64,000 nt of DNA, taken from assembly GCA_039888615.1 (NCBI GenBank), contig JBDQQS010000010.1. One strand, written 5' to 3'. The stretch is from Flavimaribacter sp039888615 (GTDB lineage: Bacteria; Pseudomonadota; Alphaproteobacteria; Rhizobiales; Rhizobiaceae). Every line of letters starts with the position of its first letter. Position 1 is the stretch's first letter. The position numbers and the translations under genes are program-made. The notes below the pieces were generated by a model, which was not told where the DNA came from, made no database searches, and saw only the letters and a program-made list of their open reading frames with translations. This document shows positions 8,119 through 16,308 of this stretch, in pieces.

Positions 8119-8277
8119 ATGTTTGGAAAAATTGAATTCAACCGCAAACGCCATGGGACGGCAAGGACCCGTTGGCCAGCGGGTCGTTCCAGTTCGCTTG
8201 GAGATCTGTCGCCACACGCACGTCGCGATATAGGCATGACGATCGGCGTCAGCGATCGTTACTGGCGCAGTCTGTGA
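8119..8277 (+). CDS. DUF1127-like small protein
   Basis: A 52-residue basic protein, MFGKIEFNRK to WRSL. The segment LGDLSPHARRDIGMTIG resembles the DUF1127 core (LsxLsxreLRDIGLtR). DUF1127 proteins are small alphaproteobacterial proteins, many with an arginine-rich motif, and some affect RNA turnover or phosphate and carbon metabolism. The ATG at 8119 follows GGGAG (8107-8111). Longer versions of the frame begin at 7984 but lack a ribosome binding site. Note that the usual Arg-rich tail is short here (VSDRYWRSL). Size makes the call moderate. Confidence 0.6.
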   Translation: MFGKIEFNRKRHGTARTRWPAGRSSSLGDLSPHARRDIGMTIGVSDRYWRSL

Positions 8278-8284
8278 GAGTGTC

Positions 8285-8310
8285 GGGAGGCAAGCGTTGG
8301 CGCGCCTCCC
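8285..8310. terminator. Terminator-like hairpin between convergent genes
   Basis: GGGAGGC at 8285-8291 pairs perfectly with GCCTCCC at 8304-8310 across a 12-nt loop. It lies 7 bp after the DUF1127-like stop and 18 bp beyond the stop of the secreted hydrolase, so it could end both transcripts. A U-tract is missing on either side. Confidence 0.5.
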
Positions 8311-8328
8311 GCAGCAGGCCGTTTCTGC

Positions 8329-9642
8329 TTATTCCGCCGCATCACGATGCTCGAGGGTCAGCCCCTTGGCAGTCCTCGGCGCGAAACCCTTCCAGTAGGT
8401 GTGCTCGGGCTTGAACGTACCGTCCTCATTGACGGCGACGACGCCGTCCGCCGAGTTCTCCAGCACGTCAAGGAAAGAGGCCAACTCATCATCCCCCTCC
8501 AGATACTCGCCGAAAAATGCGGAAACGAAATGCTGGGCGATATTGTTCATCCGCACCGTGTCCCACACGGCGTCGGCGTAGTGCTCGAAAGGCACGAAAT
8601 CGAGGTGTTCCGACGGCTGCCAGGATTCGGCGGGCGCCGGCATGGGGGCGGCCGCATTGTGATTGGCGAAGGCGAAGGTCAGCAAATAGCGATCCGTATT
8701 AACCGCGCCCTCGAAGATCGCCTTCGTTCCCTTTTCATAACCCGAAACGTCGTCATCGCTGCCGGCGATGAACAGCATCGGGATCCGGACGCCCGCAAGA
8801 CCCGCTGCGTCCCAGAATCCGGCGTTCATGCCCCAGGGGCCGATGGCGACGACAGCTTTGATGCGATCATCGAAAAGAGACTGCTGCGTGTCGCTGCCCG
8901 CCAAATGCACTTTCAATGTGCCGGCAGGCGCGCCCCAGGGATAGGCGGTGCTGGCTTCCGTTACGCCGGCTCCGGCTGTAATCATTGCGCCATAACCACC
9001 CATCGAGTAGCCCACAAGGCCCGTATTGCCGGCGTCGACCAATCCCTTCAGAAAGCTGTCGTCAGACTTCGACAACCGGTCGATTTCAGCCAGCACAAAA
9101 AGCTGGTCGAACGGCCTGTTGACGAGCGTGCTGCCAAAAGCCGCCTTGTTGTCATAGGTGCTGTCAGTGTGGTCGATCGAGACGACGACATATCCCTTTG
9201 TCGCGAGATTTTCCGCGAGCGGGCTCATCAGGAAACGGTTGCCGGGATAGCCGTGCGACACGATGATAAGGGGAAACGGCGTTTCAGCCGACGCCGGCGC
9301 GGCGTCACGAACAGCACGTCCCTGCAGGCTTACCTCTGTAACGCCGTCGCGAAGCAGCACCCCTTCATAGGTTCCGCCCGATCCGGTTCCATCTGCAGCC
9401 GGATACCACACCTCCAGCGTCAGCGGCCGGTCATAGGTGGGCGGGTCCTTGCCTTCTTCAACATTGAGAATATCGATCTGGCCCGGATTGACCACTTTGA
9501 TCTGCCGCACGCCAATCTCGTAATCTCCGAAAGACGCCAGTTCGGGCGCGTCGGGCCGGATCTGGTCGATGCGGTTTTCCGCAGAGGCGACAGCTGTAAA
9601 TCCAAGGAACGCCATTAAAAGAACACTCGCAATTTTCGTCAT
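8329..9642 (-). CDS. Secreted alpha/beta hydrolase, dienelactone-hydrolase/PAF-acetylhydrolase-like
   Basis: A 437-residue secreted hydrolase. The signal peptide is MTKIASVLLMAFLGFTAVASA, and GGGAGAG-like sequence (GGGAGAG at about 9650-9656 on the minus strand) supports ATG 9642 over an upstream in-frame start at 9813. The fold is marked by the oxyanion region IIVSHGYPGNRF (127-138) and the nucleophile elbow GYSMGG (Ser213); VSIDHTDSTYDN (154-165) is typical of the secreted dienelactone hydrolase-like group. The acid and His of the triad probably lie in FIAGSDDDVSGYE and in AFANHNAAA. The substrate is unknown; ester hydrolysis in the periplasm is the likely activity. Confidence 0.85.
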   Translation of the reverse strand: MTKIASVLLMAFLGFTAVASAENRIDQIRPDAPELASFGDYEIGVRQIKVVNPGQIDILNVEEGKDPPTYDRPLTLEVWYPAADGTGSGGTYEGVLLRDGVTEVSLQGRAVRDAAPASAETPFPLIIVSHGYPGNRFLMSPLAENLATKGYVVVSIDHTDSTYDNKAAFGSTLVNRPFDQLFVLAEIDRLSKSDDSFLKGLVDAGNTGLVGYSMGGYGAMITAGAGVTEASTAYPWGAPAGTLKVHLAGSDTQQSLFDDRIKAVVAIGPWGMNAGFWDAAGLAGVRIPMLFIAGSDDDVSGYEKGTKAIFEGAVNTDRYLLTFAFANHNAAAPMPAPAESWQPSEHLDFVPFEHYADAVWDTVRMNNIAQHFVSAFFGEYLEGDDELASFLDVLENSADGVVAVNEDGTFKPEHTYWKGFAPRTAKGLTLEHRDAAE

Positions 9643-9748
9643 TTTAAGTCTCTCCCTTTTGTCCGGCGAGGCTTCACCGGAGGTTGCAGCATACGCGCTC
9701 TGAAACCGCAGTACAGAAGGAATGTGGCGTCGGCTTAACAGCCGGACG

Positions 9749-11422
9749 TCAGGGTTTTGTCCGGTAGAGGCGGATCTGAAGTTCACGCCCCTTGGAGTAA
9801 TTGACGCCGACAATCGGCCCGCCCGGAATCATACCGTCGCGACCGCCCGGCAGGCTGGCGAATACAGAAGTGGCGTCCTTGTCCGAAATGGCGACAACGC
9901 CGCACGCGCCATTTTCCTCAAGAAACTCGGCAACATCGTGGGGACGCAGATTTTGGACCCGATCCGTCCCGACCAGAAAAACAAGGCTCGGTTCCCGGAA
10001 TGAAAGCGAGCCGAGCGCGGACGCCTCGCACGGTTTTTCCTCGGCGAAACGTTCGGCTATCTGACGGTTTAACCACAGCCGGTCGAGCCCCGGCAGAACG
10101 CTTGCGAAGAGCATGCAATAGGCAATGGAGGCCGCGAGCGCGGCGACCAGGATCCTGCGCATTGGCGTCAGATCGAAAGTGTTCACCAGGGCGAACCAAC
10201 CCGCAAGCAGCATCAGGATCGCAGCCGTCAGGCCCTGCCACTGGAACTCCGCCTTGAGATAGATCGGCAGCCCGACTGCAACGACGGCGAGACCCACAGC
10301 CACGACGCCCGTTCCAAATGCGCCAAGACCATGCAGCACACGCTGCCAAAGCAAAGGCGTATATCGATCCTGTTCACTCAGCGTGAGACACCAGGCCCCC
10401 ATCAGCAGGATCGCAGGATAGGCGGGCAACATATAGTGCGGCAGCTTGGTCGGAATAATTTCGAATACGACGAAGAATGGCAGATACCAAGCGACGCAGA
10501 ACAACAGCCGCGCATCGGCGCGCATGCGCCGCAGGGCGTTGGAGCCGCCGACAAGCGCCAGAAACCCAAAAGGCCAGACAAAAAGCGAATAGGTGAGAAG
10601 ATAATACCCGGGCGGGGCGCCGTGCAACTCCTGGCCGCCGGCGACTTTTCCGAAAAGATCACGACCGAGCGCCTCCTGCCAAAACGCGCCCTCGCTCTTC
10701 CATGTGATGAGGACCAGCCACGGCGCCACGATGAGCAATGCAAGCAGCGCCCCGCGCAGCGGCTTCAGGTCCGTGAGCCAGCGACGCGCACGTCCACGTT
10801 CGAAAACCACGATGGTCGCGACCGTCAATCCGCTCAGCAGCGGCGTTATCGGTCCCTTGATCAGGATCGCAAGCCCCTGCGCGACCCAGAACATCCACGA
10901 CCAATGCGCCGCAGGCGGAACATCGTCACGGCGGGCAAGATAGATGCGCGCCAGAAAGCCTTGCGCCAGGATCGACAACAAAAGCAGCACGGAGTCCGTC
11001 TTGGCCAGCCGTCCCTCAAACGCCACACCGAATATGCCGATGAACATGATGGCGGCGATCAGCCCCGCCGCGGGTCCGAACATGAACCCGCCAATCCACA
11101 AGACGGCTACGCCGGCGAGCGCCATGGCGAGTGTGGAGACAATCCTGTAGACCCATATCGAGGCGTCCTCGCCACCGCCGAGAAGCTGGACTGAAGCCGA
11201 CTGCAGCCAGTAGATGCCGACGGGTTTCTTGTATCGGCTTTCATCCTGAAACCGGATATCAACATAGTCGCCGGTCTCGACCATCTGTTTCGTCGCCTGG
11301 ATGAATCGCGCCTCGTCGCGATCGGTCGGAGGCGTCTGCCCTATGCCGGGCGCAAGCAACAGAAAGGCGAATAGAAAAACGAGGATGGCCTGAAGTGGTC
11401 GTAACCGTGACCCATTCGACAT
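9749..11422 (-). CDS. GT39/ArnT-like membrane glycosyltransferase
   Basis: A 557-residue inner-membrane protein with about a dozen hydrophobic segments. The first periplasmic loop carries the catalytic-type acidic motif TDRDEARF (Asp36, Glu37), as in ArnT and protein mannosyltransferases. Such enzymes transfer a sugar from a polyprenyl-phosphate carrier to lipid A or core on the periplasmic side. It is the third gene of an operon behind a GT2 enzyme and a LAB_N protein, the arrangement of rhizobial galacturonosyl decoration of lipid A (RgtE/RgtD type). The sugar is inferred, not seen; aminoarabinose is less likely because no arn genes are present. Confidence 0.85.
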   Translation of the reverse strand: MSNGSRLRPLQAILVFLFAFLLLAPGIGQTPPTDRDEARFIQATKQMVETGDYVDIRFQDESRYKKPVGIYWLQSASVQLLGGGEDASIWVYRIVSTLAMALAGVAVLWIGGFMFGPAAGLIAAIMFIGIFGVAFEGRLAKTDSVLLLLSILAQGFLARIYLARRDDVPPAAHWSWMFWVAQGLAILIKGPITPLLSGLTVATIVVFERGRARRWLTDLKPLRGALLALLIVAPWLVLITWKSEGAFWQEALGRDLFGKVAGGQELHGAPPGYYLLTYSLFVWPFGFLALVGGSNALRRMRADARLLFCVAWYLPFFVVFEIIPTKLPHYMLPAYPAILLMGAWCLTLSEQDRYTPLLWQRVLHGLGAFGTGVVAVGLAVVAVGLPIYLKAEFQWQGLTAAILMLLAGWFALVNTFDLTPMRRILVAALAASIAYCMLFASVLPGLDRLWLNRQIAERFAEEKPCEASALGSLSFREPSLVFLVGTDRVQNLRPHDVAEFLEENGACGVVAISDKDATSVFASLPGGRDGMIPGGPIVGVNYSKGRELQIRLYRTKP

Positions 11423-11438
11423 GGCGTTCCAGCGGCCG

Positions 11439-11771
11439 TCAGTTGGTGTCAGCCATTGCCGCCTTTCTTTCTGCAGCGATCAGCCAGAGATTGCGAATAT
11501 AAATGATAAGCCCCATCCCCTGGCCGGCGATGAACACCGGGTCTTGTCGCTGGATGGCGTAAATAAACAGCAACGTGCCGCCGAACAGCGAAAAGAACCA
11601 GAAGGCGACAGGCACGACGCTTCGCTTGGCGCGTTCCGAAGCGATCCACTGCACGACGAAGCGCATCGTGAAACAGGCCTGGGCTACGAAACCCAGCACC
11701 ACCCATCCGTCAAGCTGCGCGACGAATACTGTGTAAAACCAGTTGATCAGTGGCGCCAAAACATCAGTCAT
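11439..11771 (-). CDS. Lipid A biosynthesis N-terminal domain (LAB_N) membrane protein
   Basis: A 110-residue inner-membrane protein with three hydrophobic segments (about 12-30, 52-72, 80-97) and the LAB_N signature: FVVQWIASERAKRSVVPVAFW followed by GGTLLFIYAIQRQDPVFI, and a final RNLWLI. Small LAB_N proteins sit between a GT2 and a GT39 gene in lipid A decoration loci, and are thought to assist lipid-linked sugar transfer or flipping. Its start overlaps the end of the GT2 gene by eight bases (11764-11771), so translation is coupled. Its exact role is not established. Confidence 0.9.
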   Translation of the reverse strand: MTDVLAPLINWFYTVFVAQLDGWVVLGFVAQACFTMRFVVQWIASERAKRSVVPVAFWFFSLFGGTLLFIYAIQRQDPVFIAGQGMGLIIYIRNLWLIAAERKAAMADTN

Positions 11772-12486
11772 AACGAACTTCCTCAGCGACAGGCATTTGC
11801 CTGCGGCGGCGCTTCAGCCACCAAACTCCAATTAGATCCATCGCGCCTCGCAGACCGCGGTCGAGTATCCCATAATTGGATTTTCCAAACCGGCGCGGAC
11901 GGTCAACTACGTCCATGGCCACCACGTCGTAGCCTTCCTGAATGACGAGCGCCGGCAGAAACCGGTGTGTGCCGTTGAAAAACGGAAGTCTCCGGAAGGT
12001 GTCGGTGCGCAGGACTTTCAGACCGCATCCGGAATCCCGGGTCTTGTCGCCGAGAATGGAACCTCGCAGCCAGTTTGCGAAGCGCGACGAAAGCTGCTTC
12101 AGCTTTGTATCCTTGCGTTTGACACGCTGCCCGCAGGCGATGCCCACGCCGGGACCGGCTTCAACCAACCGGTCGACGAGTTGCGGAATGTATTGCGGAT
12201 CGTTCTGCCCATCCCCGTCGATCGTCGCGACGATCGCGCCGTTGGCTGCGAGCACGCCGCTGCGTAGAGAAAGACTTTGTCCGACGGACTCACGATGGCG
12301 CACATGCCTCAGCGGAAACGGTCTGCGAACATGTTCTTCAGCCAGAACTGTCGCGGTGTCATCCGTCGAGCCGTCATCGACGATGATGACCTCGAAATTT
12401 CTCCCCGCCATGTGCTGTTCGATCTCGTCGAGCAGCGGCGGGATATTTTCCGCCTCGTTCTTGCAGGGAATGACGATCGAAATCAT
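11764..12486 (-). CDS. GT2 polyprenyl-phosphate glycosyltransferase
   Basis: A 240-residue cytoplasmic GT-A enzyme: IVIPCKNEAENI at the N-terminus, VIIVDDGSTDD (33-43), and the metal-binding acidic motif TIDGDGQND (about 94-102). Absence of C-terminal membrane helices places it with the DPM1/RgtE-like synthases, which load a sugar from a nucleotide donor onto polyprenyl phosphate. The downstream LAB_N and GT39 genes would use that carrier. It is first in the operon and diverges from the acyl-CoA ligase across a 277-bp gap. The sugar is probably galacturonic acid by analogy with rhizobia. Confidence 0.88.
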   Translation of the reverse strand: MISIVIPCKNEAENIPPLLDEIEQHMAGRNFEVIIVDDGSTDDTATVLAEEHVRRPFPLRHVRHRESVGQSLSLRSGVLAANGAIVATIDGDGQNDPQYIPQLVDRLVEAGPGVGIACGQRVKRKDTKLKQLSSRFANWLRGSILGDKTRDSGCGLKVLRTDTFRRLPFFNGTHRFLPALVIQEGYDVVAMDVVDRPRRFGKSNYGILDRGLRGAMDLIGVWWLKRRRRQMPVAEEVRYD

Positions 12487-12763
12487 GCCTTCGCCTTGAG
12501 ATATTTTTGATCGATTGCGGAATGCAAATTTCGGCGAGACCGGAGCGGCCTGGCTTTCGTCAACCGTTCCGGAACGTCATGTCGACCGGGCCGCGGTGGC
12601 ATTAGCAAATCGTATGATAGGGCGCAAGTTTCATCTCGACGAAACCGGTCATGGGCTTGCCAGGCGGGAGGCGCGCGGCCGGGGGCCGCGACACAGTATT
12701 ACGAATGGCTTGACATACTGGCGTACAGCTTATTCAAAACAGAACAGTAATGGAGGAGACAAT

Positions 12764-14392
12764 ATGCTCGGACTCATGCAGGAATGGCCGCTGCTGTGCC
12801 ACAAGATCATCGATCACGCCGCCAATTTCCACGGAGATCGTGAAATCGTAACCCGCACGGTCGAGGGCCCTGTCACGCGGACCAACTACCGCGACCTGCG
12901 GCAGCGGTCAATGAAACTGGCGAAGCGGCTCGAGAGAGAGGGAGCGCGGATTGGCGACCGGATCGCCACCATGGCCTGGAACACATCGAGGCATCTGGAA
13001 AGCTGGTACGGCATAACCGGCATCGGCGCTGTCTACCACACGCTCAATCCACGTCTGTTTCCGGACCAGATCGCATGGATCATCAACGATGCGGAAGACA
13101 AGTTTCTGTTCGTCGATACGACTTTCCTGCCGATTATCGAGGCGATCGCCGCCAAGACGCCGAGTATCAAAAAAGTATTTGTGCTCACTGATGCGGAGCA
13201 TATGCCGGAAACGAAGCTCGACAATGCGGTCTGCTACGAGGAATGGCTTAACGAGACCGACGATGACTTTGCCTGGAGACGGTTCGACGAACGCACGGCA
13301 GCCGGCATGTGTTACACGTCGGGAACGACAGGCGATCCCAAGGGCGTGCTCTACTCGCATCGCTCCAACGTGCTTCACAGCATGGTCGCCTGCCAGCCGG
13401 ACATGATGAACCTGTCTGCGCGCGACCGGATGATGCCGGTCGTTCCGCTTTTCCACGCCAATGGCTGGGCGACTGCTTTCACCTGCCCGCTGGTCGGCTC
13501 CACGATGGTGCTGCCTGGCGCAGGAATGGACGGAGAATCCCTTTACAACCTCCTGAACGACGAGAAAGTGACGATTACGGCGGCGGTGCCAACAATCTGG
13601 CTGATGCTGCTGCAGTTTCTGGAAAATTCAGGCAACAAACTGCCTTATCTGGAACGGGTTGTCATAGGCGGATCCGCGTGTCCGAGAGCAATTACCCAGA
13701 CCTTCCAGGAAAAGTATGAAGTCGAGGTTATCCACGCCTGGGGCATGACCGAAATGAGCCCGCTCGGTTCGATGTGCACCATCAAGCCGGAGTATGAAGA
13801 TCTGACAGGAGAGGAAAAGCTCGACCTGCAGCAGAAGCAGGGCCATCCTCCCTTCACTGTCGAGATGAAAGTAACTGATGACGAAAACAACGAGCTTCCC
13901 TGGGACAGCAAGTCGTTCGGACGACTGAAGGTGCGCGGACCCGCGGTTGCCTCGGCTTACCACAAGAACCGCGGCGAGGAACTTTTCGACAAGGAGAACT
14001 GGTTCGACACGGGCGATGTCGCGCATATGGATCCGCACGGCTACATGGAGATCACGGACAGGGCGAAGGACGTCATCAAGTCCGGCGGCGAATGGATATC
14101 GACGATCGAACTCGAGAACCTGGCCGTCGGCCACGAGGATGTCGCCGAGGCCGCGGTCATCGGCATCGCGCATCCCAAATGGGACGAGCGACCGCTGCTG
14201 ATCGTCGTGCCGAAAGAGGGGCATGAGCCCAAGAAGGACGACCTGTTGAAATATCTCGAGGACAAGGTCGCCAAGTGGTGGTTGCCGAACGATGTCGTAA
14301 CCGTGGAGGAAATTCCGCACACGGCGACCGGCAAGATCCAGAAAACCGCGCTTCGAGAACAGTTCAAGGATTACAGTTTTCCGACCGAATAA
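12764..14392 (+). CDS. Medium/long-chain fatty-acyl-CoA ligase, DmdB-like
   Basis: A 542-residue ANL-superfamily ligase that activates a carboxylic acid to an acyl-AMP and then an acyl-CoA. Visible motifs are the P-loop CYTSGTTGDPKG (about 182-193), HAWGMTEMSPLG (about 325), the hinge region DRAKDVIKSGGEW (about 430-443) and the catalytic lysine in TGKIQKT near 523. The opening MLGLMQEWPLL and NPRLFPDQIAWIINDAED match the group containing 3-methylmercaptopropionyl-CoA ligase (DmdB), which also accepts medium-chain fatty acids. A strong GGAGGAG at 12752-12758 fixes the start, rejecting a 625-codon reading. DMSP-related use is a possibility, not a finding. Confidence 0.88.
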   Translation: MLGLMQEWPLLCHKIIDHAANFHGDREIVTRTVEGPVTRTNYRDLRQRSMKLAKRLEREGARIGDRIATMAWNTSRHLESWYGITGIGAVYHTLNPRLFPDQIAWIINDAEDKFLFVDTTFLPIIEAIAAKTPSIKKVFVLTDAEHMPETKLDNAVCYEEWLNETDDDFAWRRFDERTAAGMCYTSGTTGDPKGVLYSHRSNVLHSMVACQPDMMNLSARDRMMPVVPLFHANGWATAFTCPLVGSTMVLPGAGMDGESLYNLLNDEKVTITAAVPTIWLMLLQFLENSGNKLPYLERVVIGGSACPRAITQTFQEKYEVEVIHAWGMTEMSPLGSMCTIKPEYEDLTGEEKLDLQQKQGHPPFTVEMKVTDDENNELPWDSKSFGRLKVRGPAVASAYHKNRGEELFDKENWFDTGDVAHMDPHGYMEITDRAKDVIKSGGEWISTIELENLAVGHEDVAEAAVIGIAHPKWDERPLLIVVPKEGHEPKKDDLLKYLEDKVAKWWLPNDVVTVEEIPHTATGKIQKTALREQFKDYSFPTE

Positions 14393-14398
14393 GGTGAA

Positions 14399-14426
14399 AG
14401 GCCGGCTTCGCGCAAGAGGTCGGCCT
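14399..14426 (+). terminator. Terminator-like hairpin after the acyl-CoA ligase
   Basis: AGGCCG (14399-14404) pairs with CGGCCT (14421-14426) around a 16-nt loop, starting 7 bp after the ligase stop. The right arm overlaps the stop of the convergent DUF2177 gene. There is no U-run, so efficiency is uncertain. Confidence 0.45.
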
Positions 14427-14832
14427 ACCCTCCAAACGCCCTGGAAAGACCATAGCCGGCCAGAGCCGAAATGCCCGTCAGCGTCGTTCCCCAGGCTATG
14501 TCCGCGAAGACGACGGCGAGCGGCCAGTTTTTCAAGGTCGCGTAATTCGTCATGTCATAGGTGCCGTAAGCGAGCGCTCCAAACAGGGCTCCGGCGAAGA
14601 GAGCCATCGTCCAGGACTGGTCCCGGAGCGCCGGCAATACGGCGAAGAACACGATGCCGGCTACATAGAACACATAGAACAGTCCGGCGGCCGCCAGCTT
14701 CGGCTGATCGAGAAGCAGCGTCCCGATCTGACGGAGATAGAAGTCGTTCGCGATCCGGGTCAGCCATACGTAATCGAGCGCGAAGAAAATGATCGCGGTA
14801 AAAACATAGGCTATTGAAAACTGGATCATCAT
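14425..14832 (-). CDS. DUF2177 family membrane protein
   Basis: A 135-residue inner-membrane protein with four hydrophobic segments and the DUF2177 hallmarks ALDYVWLTRIANDFYLRQIG near the N-terminus and AYGTYDMTNYATLKNWP near residue 95. GGAGACGC on the minus strand precedes ATG 14832. Its biochemical role is unknown. In many proteobacteria DUF2177 genes accompany the FAD oxidoreductase/DUF1365/cyclopropane-fatty-acid set. Here it diverges from that set and has its own promoter of the same ECF type, so it belongs to the RpoE-ChrR regulon, presumably acting in membrane repair. Confidence 0.88.
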   Translation of the reverse strand: MMIQFSIAYVFTAIIFFALDYVWLTRIANDFYLRQIGTLLLDQPKLAAAGLFYVFYVAGIVFFAVLPALRDQSWTMALFAGALFGALAYGTYDMTNYATLKNWPLAVVFADIAWGTTLTGISALAGYGLSRAFGG

Positions 14833-14860
14833 GCGTCTCCGTTACAATCGGCGGGTGATT

Positions 14861-14890
14861 TCATTACGGCCGTATGAAGCCGCCGGATCA
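14861..14890 (-). promoter_or_regulatory. ECF11 (RpoE)-type promoter for the DUF2177 gene
   Basis: Minus strand: -35 TGATCC (14885-14890), an 18-bp spacer, and -10 TAATGA (14861-14866). The element matches in sequence and spacing the two other promoters at 14928-14957 and 19089-19118. The start codon lies 29 bp beyond the -10. Confidence 0.7.
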
Positions 14891-14927
14891 CCTGACCGTG
14901 ATTTTCTTGCAGATAGCGACGCTCCGG

Positions 14928-14957
14928 TGATCCGGCCACCGCAACGATACGTAAATG
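14928..14957 (+). promoter_or_regulatory. ECF11 (RpoE)-type promoter for the FAD oxidoreductase/DUF1365 operon
   Basis: Plus strand: -35 TGATCC (14928-14933), an 18-bp spacer (14934-14951) and -10 TAAATG (14952-14957). It lies 28 bp before the start codon at 14986. The R. sphaeroides RpoE consensus known to me is TGATC in the -35 and TAA in the -10 with about 18 bp between them, which fits. Confidence 0.7.
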
Positions 14958-14985
14958 TTTCCGAAGCACATTTTCGGAGGCCTTC

Positions 14986-16308
14986 TTGACCAAACTCAAC
15001 ATAGCTGTGATCGGCAGCGGCATTTCGGGACTGTCGGCGGCATGGCTGCTTGCGAAGAAGCACACTGTCACAATTTTCGAAAAGGCGGACTACGTCGGCG
15101 GTCACGCAAATACCGTGGATGTGATGACGGGCGACGGTCTGGCGCCCGTCGATACGGGATTCATTGTCTTCAACGATACGAATTACCCGAACCTCAGCGC
15201 ACTCTTCCGCCATCTCGGCGTCGCCTGTGATGACACAGTGATGGGTTTCTCGCTGACCTGCGACGACGGCCGGTACGAGTACAGCGCATCGGGCGCCAAC
15301 GGATATTTCGGTCAGCGCAGCAATATCGCTCGAATACGGCATTGGATGCTGTTGAAAGAAATTGCACGGTTTTTTTCGGAAGCCAAGACGAGGATAGGGA
15401 TCTATCACAGGGATACGCCGCTCGGCGAATTCCTGAAGTGCGAGAACTATACGCAAACCTTTATCGAAGACCACATCCTGCCGATGGGCGCGGCCATCTG
15501 GTCATCGACGACTGACGACATGCTCGCCTTTCCGGCGCAAAGTTTCATCCAATTCTACGACAATCACGGAATGCTGCAGTTCAAGAACCGGCCCCTTTGG
15601 CGAACGGTCAGGGGCGGTAGCCGCAACTATATCAGACGTATTCTCGAAGACAGCGCTCTTGATGTCCGGCTCGGATCGGACCTGAAGCATATCCGGCGCA
15701 AAGGGGATTGCGTGACTCTGGAAACGACGGATGGCGTGGTCCATCTGTTTGATCATGTGGTCATGGCCACGCATCCCGATCAGGCGCTTGGGCTACTCGG
15801 CGACGCAGACGCCGCGGAACAGGCTCTTCTGTCGCAGTTCACATATCAGGAGAACATCGCGGTTCTTCATCGCGATCCCTCATGGTTGCCTCGGCGACGC
15901 CGGCTCTGGACTAGCTGGAACTATCTGAAATCAGGCGGCAGCGGAGATTTGTGCGTGACCTACTGGATGAACCAGTTACAGCGCCTGCCAACGCGCGAAA
16001 ATCTGTTCGTTACTCTCAACCCGACTGAACAAATCGATCCCGATCTGGTCCTTCGCAGGTTCAACTACGAACATCCGGTCTTCGACACGGAAGCCCTGCG
16101 CGCACAGACAAAAATGGCTTCGATCCAGGGACAACGACGGACATGGTTCTGCGGGAGCTGGCTCGGCTACGGTTTCCACGAAGACGGCATCGCAAGCGGA
16201 CTGAACGTAGCGGAACAACTCGGTGGCGTCGCCCGGCCCTGGCGCAGGGATCAGGACTACATCCGCAACGCCCCGTCCGAACAGCTTGAATTGCAGGTCG
16301 CAGAATGA
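14986..16308 (+). CDS. FAD-dependent amine-oxidase-like oxidoreductase (cyclopropane-fatty-acid-associated type)
   Basis: A 440-residue flavoprotein. The Rossmann dinucleotide motif is VIGSGISGLSAAWLLA (8-23), followed by FEKADYVGGHANTV; the C-terminal FAD contact is the WFCGSWLGYGFHEDGIASG segment. Such proteins sit next to DUF1365 and cyclopropane-fatty-acid synthase genes, and in Rhodobacter belong to the singlet-oxygen RpoE regulon, with roles in furan or modified fatty acid formation. Start ATG 14986 follows GGAGG (14975-14980). It overlaps the DUF1365 start by four bases (ATGA). No cyclopropane synthase gene follows here, which differs from the usual arrangement. Confidence 0.85.
   Translation: MTKLNIAVIGSGISGLSAAWLLAKKHTVTIFEKADYVGGHANTVDVMTGDGLAPVDTGFIVFNDTNYPNLSALFRHLGVACDDTVMGFSLTCDDGRYEYSASGANGYFGQRSNIARIRHWMLLKEIARFFSEAKTRIGIYHRDTPLGEFLKCENYTQTFIEDHILPMGAAIWSSTTDDMLAFPAQSFIQFYDNHGMLQFKNRPLWRTVRGGSRNYIRRILEDSALDVRLGSDLKHIRRKGDCVTLETTDGVVHLFDHVVMATHPDQALGLLGDADAAEQALLSQFTYQENIAVLHRDPSWLPRRRRLWTSWNYLKSGGSGDLCVTYWMNQLQRLPTRENLFVTLNPTEQIDPDLVLRRFNYEHPVFDTEALRAQTKMASIQGQRRTWFCGSWLGYGFHEDGIASGLNVAEQLGGVARPWRRDQDYIRNAPSEQLELQVAE

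Noticed and set aside
8347..9618. 423-codon frame antisense to the secreted hydrolase
   Set aside because: A shadow of a real gene with signal peptide and catalytic Ser; such long antisense frames are common in GC-rich DNA.
12515..12763. N-terminal extension of the acyl-CoA ligase
   Set aside because: GGAGGAG directly precedes ATG 12764 and the family N-terminus MLGLMQ matches there.
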